From: an uncultured Clostridia bacterium
GTDB lineage: Bacteria > Bacillota > Clostridia > Christensenellales > UBA3700
Length of the DNA stretch: 64,000 bases
Direction: 5' to 3'
NCBI GenBank assembly: GCA_944380395.1
Contig: CALWHM010000001.1
Coordinates: forward strand, 102,090 to 166,089
In this document: positions 55,581 through 64,000 of the stretch, piece after piece
How the letters are laid out: each line of letters opens with the position of its first letter
How positions within the stretch are numbered: position 1 is the first letter of the stretch
Made by a program: the position numbers and the translations under genes
The notes under the pieces: generated by a model
Databases searched by the model: none
What the model was told of the DNA's origin: nothing
What the model saw: only the letters and a program-made list of their open reading frames with translations

Positions 55581-56750
55581 TTAAGTGCGCTCTCCCAAAT
55601 GCAGTATTTCCGCGTTTGCCGCAGCCTCTTCTATCAGCTGCTCCTCGCCTTCCAGCTTGGCTTCTTCCGCCCTTGCTTCATCCAATTTGGGATGAATGAC
55701 GGGGTCGCGCGGCAAAAATACCGTGCAGCAGTCCTCAAACGGCTGTTTGCTTATGTCATAAGTGTCTATCCGCTCCGCCTGCTCCAATATCTCCGTCTTG
55801 TCCATTGCTATGAGCGGACGGAATACGGGCAGTCTTTCCACCGCGTCTTCCGTGGAAGTGATGCTCTCCATCGTCTGCGAAGCCACCTGCCCCAAGCTTT
55901 CGCCCGTGATAAGGCAGCCGCACCCTTCTTTTTCAGCAAGCCTTTCGGCTATGCGCACCATTACGCGGCGCATTACCGTTATCATAAATTCCGCCTTGCA
56001 ACGCAGGTGAATTTCCTCCTGTATGTGCGTGAACGGCACAACGTAAAGCGTTATGTCGCCGCACCAGGGGGTGAGCTTTTTGGCAAGATCCACCACTTTT
56101 TCCTTGGCTTGCAGGCTGGTGTGGGGGTAACTGTGGTAATGCACGGCGCAGACCTTCACTCCTCTTTTTGCCATGCGCCAGCCGGCTACGGGGGAATCAA
56201 AGCCGCCGCTCAAAAGCAGCATACCCTTGCCTGCCGTGCCCACGGGCATACCGCCCGCGCAGGGAACGCTCTCACCGAAGATATAGGTGAAGCCGTTTTC
56301 GCGTATGTCTATATTTACGACGCTGTCCGGGTCGTGCAGGTCGACGGAAAGTTCGGGTCTGGCGCGGAGTATGCGCGCGCCCGCTTCCACGGCTATCTGC
56401 ATTGAGTTCATTGAAAGTTTTTTATCCGCCCTTTTCACGTTCACGCGGAACGTGCCCGTATACGGCGCGCTGTCCACGGCGGCGGCGAAAATCCCCTCGT
56501 AATCCGTTTTGACTTTCACGGCTATACTCAGAGAGTGCAGACCGAAAACTTTCGTAAGGCGCTCGACTATGGCGTACTCGTCCTCAAAGGAGTATTCCTC
56601 CACGTAATACCTGTTTTGAGTGCGGGAAAATTTGCAGTCGAAGGGCGATAAAGCCGCCTTTATGTTGCGCGCCAGCGCCCCTTCGAAATAAGAGCGGTTG
56701 CGCCCCTTCAAAAACAGTTCTCCGTATCTGAGCAGTATCACTTTATCCAT
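55581..56750 (-). CDS. thiI: ThiI, tRNA 4-thiouridine synthetase
   Basis: Makes s4U8 in tRNA using sulfur from a cysteine desulfurase, and may feed thiazole synthesis. N-terminal ferredoxin-like plus THUMP domain (LRYGELFLKGRN), PP-loop in LLLSGGFDSPVAG, and a conserved DCCTVFLPR near the end. No rhodanese domain, as is usual in Firmicutes. Length 389. It is 15 bp after iscS, whose product supplies the sulfur. Confidence 0.95.
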   Translation of the reverse strand: MDKVILLRYGELFLKGRNRSYFEGALARNIKAALSPFDCKFSRTQNRYYVEEYSFEDEYAIVERLTKVFGLHSLSIAVKVKTDYEGIFAAAVDSAPYTGTFRVNVKRADKKLSMNSMQIAVEAGARILRARPELSVDLHDPDSVVNIDIRENGFTYIFGESVPCAGGMPVGTAGKGMLLLSGGFDSPVAGWRMAKRGVKVCAVHYHSYPHTSLQAKEKVVDLAKKLTPWCGDITLYVVPFTHIQEEIHLRCKAEFMITVMRRVMVRIAERLAEKEGCGCLITGESLGQVASQTMESITSTEDAVERLPVFRPLIAMDKTEILEQAERIDTYDISKQPFEDCCTVFLPRDPVIHPKLDEARAEEAKLEGEEQLIEEAAANAEILHLGERT

Positions 56751-56765
56751 ATTTTTATCTCCGTA

Positions 56766-57902
56766 TCACTTTATATATTCTCTCTCCGCCTTTATGGCTT
56801 CGACCAACAGTTTGCACGCTTCGGCAAGATCGTTCGGGTCGTTGCCGTCACTTGAGCTAAGGCGCAGCATTCCGTCCCAATATTCCTCATTTAAGCCCAA
56901 AACTTTGGGAATACGTTTGTTTGAACTGTGTGAAGAACAGGCGCTGCCCGTGCCTATCATAACGCCTTTATCGTCAAGGATATGCACGAGCACTTCCCCT
57001 CTCACGCCCTTTACGGCAAGGGACAAAAAGGTGTCCAGACATTTGCCGCGCTGCGACAATATAACTATATCGTCTATATTATTTTTCAGATACTCTTCCG
57101 CCGCGGCGCGCGCGTTTGCGGCTTTTGACAGCCACTCTTTCATACGGACGGCAGCCAAGGGGACAGCTTTTGCGAATGCGCATATCCCCGCCACGTTTTC
57201 CGTGGCGCTGCGCACGCCTTTTTCCTGACCGCCGCCGAACACGAACGGGGACAGATGCACGCTTTTTTTGGCATAGAGCGCGCCCACGCCCTTGGGGGCG
57301 TGTATCTTGTGTCCGCTGACGGAGTACATATCCACGTCCAGCGCGCGCACGTTTACGGGCAGTTTTCCGAAAGCCTGCACGCCGTCGCTGTGAACAAGCG
57401 CTTTGGGGGACTTTTTTCTCACAAGCGAAGTTATCGCTTTCAGGTCGTTGACCGCGCCCGTTTCGTTGCTCACGTGCATTACGGATACGAGCAGCGTATC
57501 GGGCGTGAGCATTGAAGAAAGCGCCGCGATGTCCACCGCACCCCATTGCGTCACGGGAGCGTAGGCCACTTCATATCCGCGGCGTTCCAATTCGCAGGCG
57601 CATTGATAGACGGCGGAATGCTCCGCCGCGCCCACTATCACCCTGCCGCTTTTTCTGCGCAGACTGCACAAGAGCGCGATGTTGTCCGCCTCACTGCCCG
57701 ACGCGGTGAAGTATATCTCGCCCTCGTCCGCGCCCAGAGCGGAAGCTATCACGGAGCGCGCGTTCTTTACCGCTTCCTCCGCCTGTAAGGCAAGGCGGTA
57801 ACGGGCGGAAGGATTGAAATACAGCTGCCTGTTATACTTGTCCGCTTCCGCCACGCACTCGTCGTATACGCGCGTGGTCGCGGCGTTATCCAAATATATC
57901 AC
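56766..57902 (-). CDS. Cysteine desulfurase (NifS/IscS family)
   Basis: PLP enzyme releasing sulfur from cysteine. YLDNAATT start, SVSGHKIHAPKGVGALY holds the PLP lysine, and GTGSACSSH is the active cysteine loop. GTG start at 57902 behind GGAGGTGCAAA; a longer frame upstream lacks support. Length 378. Immediately upstream of thiI, so its likely job is tRNA thiolation (the Bacillus NifZ-ThiI pair). Confidence 0.94.
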   Translation of the reverse strand: MIYLDNAATTRVYDECVAEADKYNRQLYFNPSARYRLALQAEEAVKNARSVIASALGADEGEIYFTASGSEADNIALLCSLRRKSGRVIVGAAEHSAVYQCACELERRGYEVAYAPVTQWGAVDIAALSSMLTPDTLLVSVMHVSNETGAVNDLKAITSLVRKKSPKALVHSDGVQAFGKLPVNVRALDVDMYSVSGHKIHAPKGVGALYAKKSVHLSPFVFGGGQEKGVRSATENVAGICAFAKAVPLAAVRMKEWLSKAANARAAAEEYLKNNIDDIVILSQRGKCLDTFLSLAVKGVRGEVLVHILDDKGVMIGTGSACSSHSSNKRIPKVLGLNEEYWDGMLRLSSSDGNDPNDLAEACKLLVEAIKAEREYIK

Positions 57903-58335
57903 TTTGCACCTCCAACACGGAATACATAAAAGCGTCAAGGCTGACGACGTATTCCTTTCCCCCTTTGTTTACCGAATACTTATCTGCGCACTCATCTCCG
58001 TAAAGGCGCTTCCCTGCGGAATTTTCGCACGCGGGTGTGAGTTTATCCCCTTTTTCAAGGGTGAGCACTTTGCGGCTTTTGCCGATTGATTCATAGAATA
58101 TATCCACCTTTCCGCCGTGCAGAACATAGCGGTAAGAGTAGACGATTTTCAGCGTTATGCGGCGCAGAACATAATCGAAAACGATAAGCGCCGCCGCGGG
58201 CGCGCACAGCAAAGGCTCCGCCCACGCTGAGATAAAGAGTATCACCGCGGCTATATCGCCCGCCACCGCCGCCGCCAGCAACAGCGCCCGAAGCGGTTTG
58301 AGCGAATATTTTTCGTAAGTGGCTTCGTAACTCAT
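57886..58335 (-). CDS. Small two-helix membrane protein, unknown function
   Basis: 149 residues. Two membrane helices at about 18-60, then a soluble part that looks beta-rich (YVLHGGKVDIFYESIGKSRKVLTLEKGDKLTPAC), a layout seen in YcxB/PH-like bacterial membrane proteins. No named family. It overlaps mutS2 by 4 bp and iscS by 17 bp, so is tightly coupled within the operon. Confidence 0.7.
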   Translation of the reverse strand: MSYEATYEKYSLKPLRALLLAAAVAGDIAAVILFISAWAEPLLCAPAAALIVFDYVLRRITLKIVYSYRYVLHGGKVDIFYESIGKSRKVLTLEKGDKLTPACENSAGKRLYGDECADKYSVNKGGKEYVVSLDAFMYSVLEVQSDIFG

Positions 58336-60674
58336 TTTATCTCCGCGACGGTGACTCCGTCATCGCCCTCCCCGTACTTGCCCGTGCGGAAAGATACGAC
58401 CCTGGGGTGCGTTTTGAGCATTTCGCGCAGAGCGGCGCGCAAAGCTCCGCTGCCCTTGCCGTGGATAATGCGCACCTCGTGCAGTCCCGCCATTGCCGCG
58501 TTGTCCAGATATATATCCGTGTTATACACTGCCTCGTCGCACGTCTGTCCGCGAACGTCGATTTCCGCGCCCACCTCGGGACGGGCAAAGTATTGCGACG
58601 TCTTGCGCGCGGTCTTGTCCGCGCCCTTGTCGCCCTCCGTCTTATATATGTCCGAAGCGGGGACTATCGTGGTCAAAATGCCCGCTTTCACCGTATACTC
58701 GCCTTTTTTGTTCCTGCCCAAGACGATCGCCTTTTTGCCCAGCGATTTTACGAATACCGTATCCCCTTCCTCTATTTCGCCGTCGCGTCTGACCGCACCC
58801 GCGCGGGAAGGCAGTTCTCCCGCCCTTTCGGCAAGTTTGTTTTTCAGACGGCGCGCTTCAAACAGGGCGCGCTCATCCCCCTCTTTCACTTTTTGCTTTA
58901 TCTGCTCCACAAGCTCTTCCGCGTCCTCTACATAGTCCGCCAAAAGTTCGCGGTAGCCGCGGCGCATCTTTTCTTCCAGCTTGTCCCTTATCTCCTCCGC
59001 CCTCTCGCGCGCAGCCGCCGCCTTTTCCAGCTCTTCACGCGCAAGCTTTTCTTCTTCTTTTGCCCGTTCGGACTGCTCCGCGGCGTTTCTGAGCGCACGC
59101 TCCGCGCCCGCGATAAGTCGGGAAAGTTCTTTCTTTTCGGGGGATATGAGTTGATGCGCCCTGTCAAGCACCTCTGCGGGCATACCGAAGCGCGCGGCTA
59201 TTTCAAGCGCGTTGGAAGAGCCCGCCACCCCCACAAGCAACTTATATGTGGGCGCATATGTCTGAGGATCGAAGTCCATGGAAGCGTTTATCACCCCAGC
59301 CGTGCGGGCTGAAAAACTCTTCAGCTCGTCAAAATGCGAAGTGATTATGCACTTGCAGCCCTTTTCAAGCAGTTTTTCCACGCAAGCCACCGCCAGCGCG
59401 CTGCCTTCCGCGGGATCCGTGCCCGCGCCCAGCTCGTCCAAAAGCACAAGGCTCTCCCCGTCCGCTTTCCGCAAGATGCGCGCCACGTTCACCACGTGGG
59501 AAGAAAAAGTGGAGAGCGCCAACTCTATGGACTGATCGTCCCCTATATCGCTGTACACGGCGGAGAAGTAGGACATCTTGCTACCCTCCGCGCACGGCAG
59601 AAACAAGCCGCACGCGCTCATCAGGGCGAACAGTCCGCACAGTTTGAGCGTGACCGTCTTGCCGCCCGTGTTAGGTCCGGATATTATCATAACGCTGTAC
59701 TCATCGCCCAGCTTTACGGACACGGGGACGACTTTTTTACCGTCAATAAGCGGATGCCTTCCGCAGATTATATCCACGCAGCCGCCGCGGGAATATTCGG
59801 GCATTACCGCCTTTATATCCCTTGCGTAACGCGCGCGGGCAAAGATGCAGTCCAAACGGGTCACGGCGGCGCAGGCGCTTTTTATGTGTGCGCAGACTCC
59901 GCTTATATCAAAGGTGAAACCCTGCAGGATGCGTTCGCACTCCGCCTGCTCTTCCGCTTTAAGAGCGCGTATCTCGTTATTCATCTCCACCACCGCGTAA
60001 GGTTCGATATACACGGTGGAGCCGCTTGACGACCTGTCGTGAAGAAGCCCGGGCACGGACGAGCGGCACTCCGCTTTTACGGGCAGCACATACCTGCCTT
60101 CCCTCATCGTGACCAGGTTATCCATCAAATATTTGCTCTCCGGACCCGAAAGATAGGCGTTGAGCCTGCTTCTGACCGCCGCGCCCGCGCTCTTTACCGC
60201 CGCACGCAGACGGCGCAATTCCCCGCTCGCATCGTCGGAAAGTTCGCCCTCCTGCGTTACGCTCTGTAAAATGCGCCCTTCCAAAGACGCGTCCGCAAAT
60301 ATGTCGTCCGCTATTTTTCGGATATTTTCCGTCCTTTCGTCTTCAACGGCGCATATCGCCGCGCGGCAAAGTCGGGCGGTGCGCATAGCCATGCCCACGC
60401 TTCTCACCTGCATTGCGGTGAGCGTGGACAGTTTTTCCGCCTTTTCCAGGCATTCGGAGATGTCACCTAAGGCAAAATCGGGAGAAATGACCAGCTCGTG
60501 AAGTATTATGTCTGCTTCAAACGTTTCCCTGAGAAGCGCGCAAGCCGCCTCATAGCTGTCCGCGGGGCGCGCATTTCGCATAGCAAGCGAAGCCGAAGCG
60601 CCGTGGCAATACCCCGCCGCCTTGGTCAAGACTTTATCCAGCTCAAGCGCGATAACGCTTTTTTCTTCCGTCAT
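58332..60674 (-). CDS. mutS2: MutS2 ATPase/nuclease
   Basis: MutS-related protein that acts on collided ribosomes in Bacillus and on recombination structures. Core with Walker A GPNTGGKTVTLK and Walker B LVLLDELGAGTDP, a coiled region (about 510-620), a KOW-like segment (EEGDTVFVKSLGKKA) and a C-terminal Smr domain with HGKGSGALR. Length 780 is normal. RqcH at the left end of the window is its usual functional partner in ribosome quality control. Confidence 0.96.
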   Translation of the reverse strand: MTEEKSVIALELDKVLTKAAGYCHGASASLAMRNARPADSYEAACALLRETFEADIILHELVISPDFALGDISECLEKAEKLSTLTAMQVRSVGMAMRTARLCRAAICAVEDERTENIRKIADDIFADASLEGRILQSVTQEGELSDDASGELRRLRAAVKSAGAAVRSRLNAYLSGPESKYLMDNLVTMREGRYVLPVKAECRSSVPGLLHDRSSSGSTVYIEPYAVVEMNNEIRALKAEEQAECERILQGFTFDISGVCAHIKSACAAVTRLDCIFARARYARDIKAVMPEYSRGGCVDIICGRHPLIDGKKVVPVSVKLGDEYSVMIISGPNTGGKTVTLKLCGLFALMSACGLFLPCAEGSKMSYFSAVYSDIGDDQSIELALSTFSSHVVNVARILRKADGESLVLLDELGAGTDPAEGSALAVACVEKLLEKGCKCIITSHFDELKSFSARTAGVINASMDFDPQTYAPTYKLLVGVAGSSNALEIAARFGMPAEVLDRAHQLISPEKKELSRLIAGAERALRNAAEQSERAKEEEKLAREELEKAAAARERAEEIRDKLEEKMRRGYRELLADYVEDAEELVEQIKQKVKEGDERALFEARRLKNKLAERAGELPSRAGAVRRDGEIEEGDTVFVKSLGKKAIVLGRNKKGEYTVKAGILTTIVPASDIYKTEGDKGADKTARKTSQYFARPEVGAEIDVRGQTCDEAVYNTDIYLDNAAMAGLHEVRIIHGKGSGALRAALREMLKTHPRVVSFRTGKYGEGDDGVTVAEIK

Positions 60675-62923
60675 TTCACTCCTCTGAACAGATGACCGCT
60701 TGTAACTCCGCTCTCGCTTGCGCCGCCATTCTTATAGCGTGCGAGCGTGCGCGCAATGTCTTCCATAGAACAGTTTACCATATCCAGCAAAATTTTTCCA
60801 CCGAATGCGGAAGGTTTTGTCTTGCAAGTTATATCCGTAAGCGCAACGTTACGCAAAGCAAAGTAGCAGAAAGCCACGCGGCAGCGCGACACGGGATAGG
60901 CGCCGAACCTGTCCCTGTACTCCAAATCGCCTTTATACCTGCAACGCGCGCAGTCCCCGCCAAAGTTGAGCTTTACCGGACAATGCGTAAGAGTCATAAG
61001 CCTTACCCTGCCGTAGGCGTAGACGACGGGCTTTTGCATACATAAAAGCTCTTTTTCCGTAAGCTCGACGGAAGCGGTATAGTCGTTGAGCGGAAGAAAG
61101 TTTATGCAGTTATTGTTATAAATATTCAATCCTATCCCGCCGACTATCTTCTTGCCGTATTCCAAAGCAAGCTGAATTGCGCCGAAGTTTTCGCAATAAA
61201 AGCCCTCGAATTTATCCGCGTACTTGTCCAAAAATGCGCGCATAACTTTCATATCGGGCGAACGGAGAATTAACGGAATAGCCAAATAATTGCCAAAAGT
61301 ATTATTAAATACATCGTTTTTCATAATACTTTCCAGCTCTTTCGACTTATAATCGGTAATTTGCAAAATTGCGTTATAACCGTACTTTTTCGCTTCTTTC
61401 AGCCCTTCCGGCAAGGAAGATATGACGTACCCTTTATTTGAAGAAGCGTCAAAACATCCGCCCTCCCACTCCGCGGGAGTATATGAAGATATGCGTACCA
61501 AACGCTCTTTATTATATTTATTCAATAATTTTTGTTTGAGAAGATCCAAAACTTCCTTTCGCATACCGTTCAATACGGACGCGGGGATAAATGCGTCGCC
61601 CATATCTATAACCGCGGTTTTTGTTGTAAATTCGCCCTGCGATTTATATAAGACGCGTTCCGCCGCCGCCCTGCCGTCCGACTTGGCGCGCTCGCATTTT
61701 TCGCCGCGCACGATCGCGCTCTCTCCGTTTGCACGCGCGGTAAGTTCGGGCTCTTCGCCCGCTTTTGCAGTCAGGGTAAAATCTACGGGTATGCTCTTTT
61801 TTACCGCGAGCACCTCTTCCGCGCGCGACTTATCGAACGTGACATAAACCTTGTCGCCCGTCTTTATGCCCGCGCTTTTGCAGGATATGCGCAGCACTCC
61901 GCCCTTTTTCTCCATCTTTTCCGCGGTAAAGCCGCATATCTCTTCTCCTCCGCGGACTATCTTCAATCCGTCCCCGACGGATATGTCTTTACTTGCTGCA
62001 ACATCTATATATCCCCGTCCGCAAGCTTTTACTTCTCCGCTCTCTTCGCCGCGATTGTTCTGTATTTTTGCGGATATGAGTTTATCCGTATCGTCTATGC
62101 CGTAACCTTTGGTAAATCCGCCGCGATTGAAAGCGCGCAAAAGACGGGAATTTTCGTCGCCGCGCGGCTTTCCGTCGATCATCGCCCGATAAGCCGACAC
62201 CACTTCACCGCAGTAATACTCCGTCTTTAATCTGCCCTCTGCTTTCAGGCTGTCCGCACCCGCGCGGCGCAGCGTCTCTATCCTGTCCGACATATTCAGA
62301 TCCGCCGCGGAAAGCAAGTATCCGCTCCTTCCGTTGCAGGAATATTTCAGCCTGCAAGGCTGATTGCACCGCCCTCTGTTTCCGCTATCCCCGCTCATAA
62401 ACGAGGACATCAAACAGCCGCCCGAAAAGCTGACGCACAGCGCGCCGTGCACGAACACTTCCACTTCAAGCCCGGCTTTTTTCACCTGCCGAATATCCTC
62501 TTCCGTGCATTCGCGTGCGAGCACCACGCGCGTATAGCCCAACTTTTTGGCGATAAGCGCGCCCTCATAGTTGTGTATGCCCATCTGCGTGCTGGCATGC
62601 AGGGGCACGCCGCTTTCGCGGAATATGCCCAAAGCGCCCACATCTGTGACGATAAAGGCGTCCGCGCCCGCTTCCGCCGCCGCTTGAACGTACTTTTTCA
62701 GAGATATGAGTTCGTTTTGCTTTATGCAAGTGTTAAAAGCAATATAGACCTTTACCCCGTAAAGGTGGCAAAAGTCTATATGTTCTTTTATATTTTCTAT
62801 GGTGAAATTCTCCGCTTTTGCACGCGCGTTGAACATATCCAGCCCCAAATATACGGCGTCGGCGCCGTTATAGACCGCCGCCTTTAACGCAGATATGTTC
62901 CCCGCGGGCGCAAGCAGTTCCAT
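60671..62923 (-). CDS. U32-family peptidase/hydroxylase with DUF3656
   Basis: 750 residues. The N-terminal half has the U32 signature: ELLAPAGNISALKAAVYNGADAVYLG, FVHGALCVSFSGGCLMSS, and GNRGRCNQPCRLKY with cysteines for an Fe-S cluster. A DUF3656 domain and a C-terminal extension (VRLMTLTHCPVKLNF, with further Cys pairs CARC) follow. E. coli RlhA in this family hydroxylates 23S C2501, so RNA modification is more likely than proteolysis. It shares the A of TGATG with the pheT stop and overlaps mutS2 by 4 bp. Confidence 0.9.
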   Translation of the reverse strand: MELLAPAGNISALKAAVYNGADAVYLGLDMFNARAKAENFTIENIKEHIDFCHLYGVKVYIAFNTCIKQNELISLKKYVQAAAEAGADAFIVTDVGALGIFRESGVPLHASTQMGIHNYEGALIAKKLGYTRVVLARECTEEDIRQVKKAGLEVEVFVHGALCVSFSGGCLMSSFMSGDSGNRGRCNQPCRLKYSCNGRSGYLLSAADLNMSDRIETLRRAGADSLKAEGRLKTEYYCGEVVSAYRAMIDGKPRGDENSRLLRAFNRGGFTKGYGIDDTDKLISAKIQNNRGEESGEVKACGRGYIDVAASKDISVGDGLKIVRGGEEICGFTAEKMEKKGGVLRISCKSAGIKTGDKVYVTFDKSRAEEVLAVKKSIPVDFTLTAKAGEEPELTARANGESAIVRGEKCERAKSDGRAAAERVLYKSQGEFTTKTAVIDMGDAFIPASVLNGMRKEVLDLLKQKLLNKYNKERLVRISSYTPAEWEGGCFDASSNKGYVISSLPEGLKEAKKYGYNAILQITDYKSKELESIMKNDVFNNTFGNYLAIPLILRSPDMKVMRAFLDKYADKFEGFYCENFGAIQLALEYGKKIVGGIGLNIYNNNCINFLPLNDYTASVELTEKELLCMQKPVVYAYGRVRLMTLTHCPVKLNFGGDCARCRYKGDLEYRDRFGAYPVSRCRVAFCYFALRNVALTDITCKTKPSAFGGKILLDMVNCSMEDIARTLARYKNGGASESGVTSGHLFRGVK

Positions 62924-64000
62924 CAGCGCAGCTCTGCGCCGAGTTTGTCCTTCAACTTGGCGAGTATCTTATCCGTTTTTTCCGCTATCTCCTCATCGGT
63001 AAGCGTCTTGTCGTCCGCACGGAACACCATATTTACGGCAACGCTCTTTTTGCCCTTGCCCAAACTTTCGCTGCGATATACGTCGAATATATCCGCCTCG
63101 CGCATTATGGCGCCGCCCGCGCTCTTGACCGCGTCCAGAATGTCCGCACCGCTGACTTCTTCCGCCACAACTACGGCTATGTCGCGCTCCACGGGCGGGA
63201 ATTTGCTTATCGGTTCAAACTTATAAGCCGTTTTTTCATACTTATTTATAAGATCTATGTTCAGTTCGGCGATATACATACGCTCGGACACGTTCATAGC
63301 GCGCGCCACCGCGGGATGTACTTCTCCCAAATAGCCCATACTCTTATTGCCCTTCATAATATCCGCGCTTCTGCCGGGGTGCAGATAAGGCACGCTGCTG
63401 CGCACATACTTTACGTCCACGCCGAACGCCTTCAATATCAGCTCGACTATGCCCTTCATCGTATAGAAATCCTCATCTTTGCCGTATGCGCCGAGCACGA
63501 TATGCGTCTGCTCTTCCGGCTGAACTTCTATCGGAGTTTTGCCGTCCTTGGGCAGGTAGACGGAAGCCACTTCAAACGCGCGCGCGGCTTTTTGCGACTT
63601 CAATATGTTGGAAGCCAAGGTGCCCAACATTGAATATGCAAGCTGTGTGCGCATTACGGACATATCTTCACCCAACGGATTCACTATCTCCACCGTATGG
63701 CGCAGGAGATCGTCCGCGGAAAGACGCAATATGTCCGCAAACGACGGCGAAATAAAAGAATATGTGAGCGTTTCGTGCATTCCGCAGGATACGGCTATCT
63801 CCTTTATCTTGTCCTCATTGCGCTGAACACGGGTCTTGCCGCCCACGGTCTGCCTGCCCTTATCCATAAGCGTGCCGTTTATCTTGTCATAGCCGTGGTA
63901 ACGGATTATCTCCTCCGCTATATCGTTTGCCGATTCCAGATCGTCGCGCTCTTCGGGCGGTATGCAGATAAGTTTGCCGTCCTTGACTTCCGCGCTTATC
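62923..64000 (-). CDS. pheT: Phenylalanyl-tRNA synthetase beta subunit, C-terminal part
   Basis: About 359 C-terminal residues are visible and the frame remains open to the right edge, so the gene starts outside the window. Seen: the B5-type DNA-binding-like region (EEIIRYHGYDKI), the catalytic-core-like domain (ETLTYSFISP, NPLGEDMSVMRTQL), and the terminal anticodon-binding FDX-ACB domain (FPPVERDIAVVV ... DKTLTDEEIAEKTDKIL). The internal ATG at 63867 is not the start. It leads the operon with U32, mutS2, X, iscS and thiI. Confidence 0.95.
   Translation of the reverse strand, partial: ISAEVKDGKLICIPPEERDDLESANDIAEEIIRYHGYDKINGTLMDKGRQTVGGKTRVQRNEDKIKEIAVSCGMHETLTYSFISPSFADILRLSADDLLRHTVEIVNPLGEDMSVMRTQLAYSMLGTLASNILKSQKAARAFEVASVYLPKDGKTPIEVQPEEQTHIVLGAYGKDEDFYTMKGIVELILKAFGVDVKYVRSSVPYLHPGRSADIMKGNKSMGYLGEVHPAVARAMNVSERMYIAELNIDLINKYEKTAYKFEPISKFPPVERDIAVVVAEEVSGADILDAVKSAGGAIMREADIFDVYRSESLGKGKKSVAVNMVFRADDKTLTDEEIAEKTDKILAKLKDKLGAELR

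Overview
The window looks like chromosomal DNA of a spore-forming, anaerobic member of the Clostridia (Bacillota). Support: a large Bacillus/Clostridium-type SRP RNA with an Alu domain; an HrcA/CIRCE-type groESL operon; SepF, DivIVA-like and ScpAB division and segregation proteins; sporulation genes (PdaB-type deacetylase, GerW/YtfJ, YtfI, DacF-type carboxypeptidase, a possible YhcN/YlaJ protein); an FMN riboswitch on an ECF transporter S component; and anaerobic energy genes (Na+-pumping decarboxylase subunits, NfnAB). A Christensenellales-like gut lineage is my guess, not something shown. I see no tRNA, rRNA, prophage, insertion sequence or CRISPR array, and the standard code is used.

Layout. 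0-5 kb: trigger factor (cut by the window edge), divergent rqcH, then yggS-sepF-lspA-rluD on the minus strand. 5-10 kb: pdaB-ssb, SRP RNA followed at once by a NYN/LOTUS RNase-like gene, a conserved 39-residue protein, a SPOR-like membrane protein and dCMP deaminase. 10-15 kb: M20 peptidase, groES-groEL, a lipoprotein, a DivIVA-like protein. 15-20.5 kb: galK-lgt-pncB divergent from galT. 20.6-26 kb: one operon with two different carboxyltransferases, a biotin carrier and the beta and gamma subunits of a sodium pump. 26-34 kb: the conserved lysA-M50-scpA-scpB-ytfI-gerW-dacF-rluB block, split between scpB and ytfI by about 980 bp of non-coding repeats. 34-42 kb: WYL regulator, icd, hydrolase-murF-ddl, rimI, tsaE-tsaB, FMN riboswitch-ribU. 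42-64 kb: nadD-yqeK fusion, nth-nfnA-nfnB-obg-yhbY, P-type ATPase-guaA-purA, and the tightly overlapping pheT-U32-mutS2-X-iscS-thiI operon.

Most of the content is housekeeping. The less ordinary signals are: (1) 13 copies of a dyad element on a near-exact 30-bp period inside an otherwise conserved operon, with two other repeat families beside it; (2) five first-of-operon genes in which a sigma-A promoter ends 6-7 nt before the start codon and no Shine-Dalgarno is present, the arrangement expected of leaderless mRNAs, which are uncommon in Firmicutes; (3) a recurring TTGCAA -35 box at exactly 17 bp from the -10; (4) the composite sodium-pump operon; (5) several low-complexity extensions on core proteins (SepF, ScpB, P-type ATPase).
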